Program-made: the position numbers and the translations under genes
Assembly: GCF_910592395.1 (NCBI RefSeq)
Contig: NC_088308.1
Location: 9,875,001 to 9,935,000 of the forward strand
DNA: 60,000 nucleotides
DNA from: Lineus longissimus
Lineage: Eukaryota > Nemertea > Pilidiophora > Heteronemertea > Lineidae
Reading direction: 5' to 3'
Part shown: piece after piece, positions 57,111 through 60,000 of the stretch
Numbering within the stretch: position 1 is the first letter of the stretch
Layout: each line of letters begins with the position of its first letter
The notes under the pieces: model-generated
What the model was told of the DNA's origin: nothing
What the model saw: the letters and a program-made list of their open reading frames with translations, nothing else
The model's database searches: none

Positions 57111-58164
57111 ACTTCCATAAATTTCAAGCTCTTCGCAAGAATATTTTGCAGGTTCGCGAACACACGCGGCACAAGAAGAGAAGTCCACAAGAAGAGGCAG
57201 AGACGAGAGCCCAAGGCCGACCCAAAGTCGAAGAAGACGCCCCAGCCAGGTGACCATTCATAGTCAACTATGAATGAGAGAAGAGCCACCTCAGTGAACA
57301 CTCCGACTGTAGCACGGTATGCATTAGTATTTAAGTATTACATATTTTGAAATTTTTCAAAATACAACCTAATGACAATGTTACCTTGCTCTGGAGAAGA
57401 CAACCTTGATGGTCACAGTTGTCATGGTGGTGGTGGCTGCATCAGATGAGAACAGATTCTGTTCTCATTCTTGCACCACTGTCTTGATTATGTACACACG
57501 AATGCATACAAACATGCCAAATCAGATGTATTGAATATACATGTATATTCTCAATCATATCAATGAATTTCCTTGATCATTAGCACCTTATTAGTGTATG
57601 TTGGTCTTATATAACTTGGTAAGAAAAATTAAAATCTTTTCTCATATGTTTTACAGGGATGGACAGCTGTTATTTCAACGTATTTCAACTGCATTTAATA
57701 GTTGTCCTAGGTTGTTGCCATGCATCTAATGGACTGGTTTGTCTCATGCTGAACTTAAAAGAATTTGATGTAAAGGCCCAGACTGCAGTTACCGGTTGTC
57801 TACGGTTTTGTGACGATGCATCTACTTGGTTGTGACAGTCCAAGGAACCACCCCCAAAATATCCTAACCTTGTCCATCATTCCCTGATCACATCTAAAAA
57901 TTGTCCATCTGTCAGTTCCCTGGAGACGAATCTATGCCATCACCTGATGGCTCTAGTTTTCAATCATTTTCACTGTTGACCTACTTTTTGCAGTGTATGG
58001 TTCAAATACACTCACATGAAAACTTTGTGCATGCGCAGTAATCTAAATTGTCAAAACTTTTAGCCACACATATACTAAATTCTGATATATTTTTTTAAAG
58101 ATGATAAGACCCTCATCCACTGCATACTAAGGATTAAATTTTTTAAAGGGACTATTTTACAACC
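57111..58164. other. Non-coding spacer
   Basis: No gene or bounded repeat recognised. A short palindromic AATATACATGTATATT lies near 57532-57550. Confidence 0.35.
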
Positions 58165-59130
58165 TCGAGCGGACCTTTAAATACAAGGGCGTAACCCGAG
58201 GACGGCACCAATTCCTGATCCACTGGCATCGGTGCCAAGGATCATCTTTCCAAATTTGTCTGGATAGGCTAAGATCGGGCTTGCACAGAGTTTGTCTTTA
58301 AGGTACTAGAATGACTCTTCACATTCTTTGTAGAGGGGTCTGGCAAGTGCTGCTAAGTCCTTCACAAATTTCCGATAATAGGAGGCGATACCAGTGAAAG
58401 ATCGGATGTTGGTCTTGACCAGTTTTTGATCACGTGTATATTTCATTCATCGGTCGATACTCCTCCTTCAGATACTTGATGCCCCAGATAATTAACAGAG
58501 ATCTGGAACAGGAAACATTTCTTTGGTTTAATTTCAGATTTGCTTTTCGGAATCTTAAGAAAATATTTTCCAGGCTTTCAATTTGATTTTATATCGAGGA
58601 ACCATGCGTCAAGACGTCATCTAAGTATATGAGACAAATTTCCCATTGGAGGCCAGCTAGAACGCATTCCACCAGTCTATCAAATGTTGCGGGTGCGTTC
58701 CTTAATCCAAAAGGCAACACTTTGAACTGGAATAAACCTTTTCTTGAGGCGAAAGCGCTCTTCAATTTTGCGTCCTTGCTAATACGATCGGCTCAAATCT
58801 AGAGTTGAAACCCACTTGGCTCCATGCAAACTATCTAAACATTCCGAAATTGCAGGCAGACAGTATCCGTCCCCTGTCGATATTTGGTTAAGACGACGAT
58901 AATCTACAAAAACGGCAATTGCCGTCTTTCTTAGTGATAAGGGTAATCGGAGAACTCCAAGGTGAGGTAGAGGGCTCTAGAACTCCTGCTTTCAACATCT
59001 TCTCGGTTTTTTTATCTGCCTGCTCTTGTTGCATCATAGGTAATCTTCTGGCTGGCTGCCTAAGTGGCGGTGCGGCTCCTGTGTCTATTCGGTGTTTCAC
59101 TCATAGCCCATTCCAACTTGCCTGCGCCAC
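58165..59130 (-). pseudogene. Ty3/gypsy pol fragment (RT to start of RNase H), decayed
   Basis: On the minus strand, 59100-58888 reads HRIDTGAAPPLRQPARRLP, then EPSTSPWSSPITLITKKDGN and RFC, the start of a Ty3/gypsy reverse transcriptase. Lower coordinates continue in shifting frames. Recognisable parts are GYCLPAISECLDSLHGAKWV, VLPFGLRNAPATFDRLVE and the catalytic LIYLDDVL (about 58620). These are followed by KKCFLFQISVNYLGHQVS, ASYYRKFVKDLAAL, and GTDASGSGIGAVL (about 58210), the start of RNase H. Several frameshifts and stops separate them. Gag, integrase and LTRs were not found within the window. Confidence 0.85.
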
Positions 59131-59804
59131 GGGTATAATGCCGGTACATACTAATTCTATCATATTCCAACCACAAGCCATGTGAAGTTTGTTGACGTCA
59201 TCAGAAACTGTGCTGTCGGGAATAAAAGGGCCTCCCGTCACTTAATGTCTGTCTTGAGTGTTTCCAATTCTACTCGTGAACGGCTGTAATTAATCTTGTT
59301 GGCTAAATGCCCATTCCATCCACTTCCCAATATAGTAGTACAAGCTCTAAATGGGAATTCATAAACTATGAGCCGGATTGCAACCCCTCGATGGTACTTA
59401 GTTAGTCCCGGACTTCATGAGATATTACCAGATATTGAAGCTGTCAAATTCTGCGTGGGAGCCGAATGAAGACGTATTCCTTGAGAATATCGGGGTCGAA
59501 TATTCTGACAACAAACTGTTGGTGTCTCCGTCAACCAGTAGCCATGTATTATTAAAATATGTCACAACAAGATTATTTGAGACATTCTGAAATATGGAAT
59601 TGTATAAAGTGCAGAAACTGCAAATTTGATATATTTTAAGATTCAATTTCAATTTTAATAAATATCCCATTCAAAAAATTATATATTGATATAAGTTAGG
59701 AGCTGACCAACAATAATCTGGTGATAGTAATGTAAAGTAGGAGTAAACCTGAGGCCCTGATGGAACGATATGCTGACGAAGAAGATCCCCTCTCATGAAT
59801 TGTG
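59131..59804. other. Non-coding, possible upstream remains of the gypsy element
   Basis: The minus-strand frames just upstream of the RT could be decayed protease or linker sequence, but no DTG/DSG active site is visible. The rest is AT-rich. Confidence 0.3.
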
Positions 59805-59811
59805 TGAACGT

Positions 59812-59882
59812 GATCAGGAATCAAACCGGGACCTCCGAGATGATAGTCGCCGATGTTTCAACTCTGCCGCTGCAACAGCCCT
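59812..59882 (-). mobile_element. tRNA-like SINE head (degenerate)
   Basis: On the minus strand an A-box-like TGTTGCAGCGGCAGAG (59862-59877) is followed about 35 bases later by a B-box-like GGTTTGATTCC (59817-59827), with GGAGGTCCC between. There is no acceptor stem. It looks like the Pol III head of a tRNA-derived SINE, different from the one at 19979. The 3' end is not delimited. Confidence 0.5.
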
Positions 59883-60000
59883 ATATCAATATGGCTATAT
59901 CAATATGGCCATCGTGTGTCAATTCTTCTCTCCTAATCATGGCGTTCCCTCCTAATACTGACCTTGGGTTTAACTTGGCGATGGCAGCAAAGCAATTGGA

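Overview
This is a window of animal nuclear DNA. Genes are split by GT-AG introns (one GC-AG), the gene content is low, and most of the sequence is a graveyard of transposable elements: an L2/CR1/Jockey-type LINE, Ty3/gypsy, Kolobok, Harbinger-like elements, tRNA-derived SINEs, foldback elements and short TIR elements. The mix of families, an intronless otopetrin, a secreted PEBP protein and a BCMA-like TNF receptor fit a marine invertebrate (deuterostome or lophotrochozoan). I cannot name the species from sequence alone. No prokaryotic feature, CRISPR array, rRNA or convincing functional tRNA was seen.

Layout: 0.4-1.8 kb is a decayed 5'-truncated LINE on the minus strand. 2.5-4.5 kb (minus) is an intact 669-codon single-exon otopetrin-like proton channel. 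4.6-14.7 kb has no host gene I can support; it holds repeats, including a 172-bp TG...CA element flanked by CCGG, two Harbinger-like TIR elements, a 21-bp minisatellite, a 1.1-kb inverted repeat with 232-bp arms and small foldbacks. 14.7-26.1 kb (plus) is a six-exon gene for a secreted, probably membrane-anchored PEBP protein of 271 aa. Its introns carry a SINE, TIR elements, a partial exon duplication, a Kolobok relic with a THAP domain and a 0.9-kb foldback. 27-30 kb is mostly non-coding, with a third CCGG-flanked element and another inverted repeat. 30.6-43.1 kb (plus) is a three-exon gene for a 367-aa type III membrane protein with one BCMA/TACI-like cysteine-rich domain. 43.1-50.9 kb has no supported gene. 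51-60 kb is repeat-dominated: a diverged tandem segmental duplication (one copy interrupted by an 832-bp TIR element), a frameshifted transposase-like pseudogene, a decayed Ty3/gypsy pol fragment and a tRNA-like SINE head.

The three host genes (proton channel, secreted PEBP protein, TNF-receptor-like protein) have no obvious joint pathway. All splice models were made by hand from splice-site consensus, phase and protein family fit; transcript data would be the decisive test.
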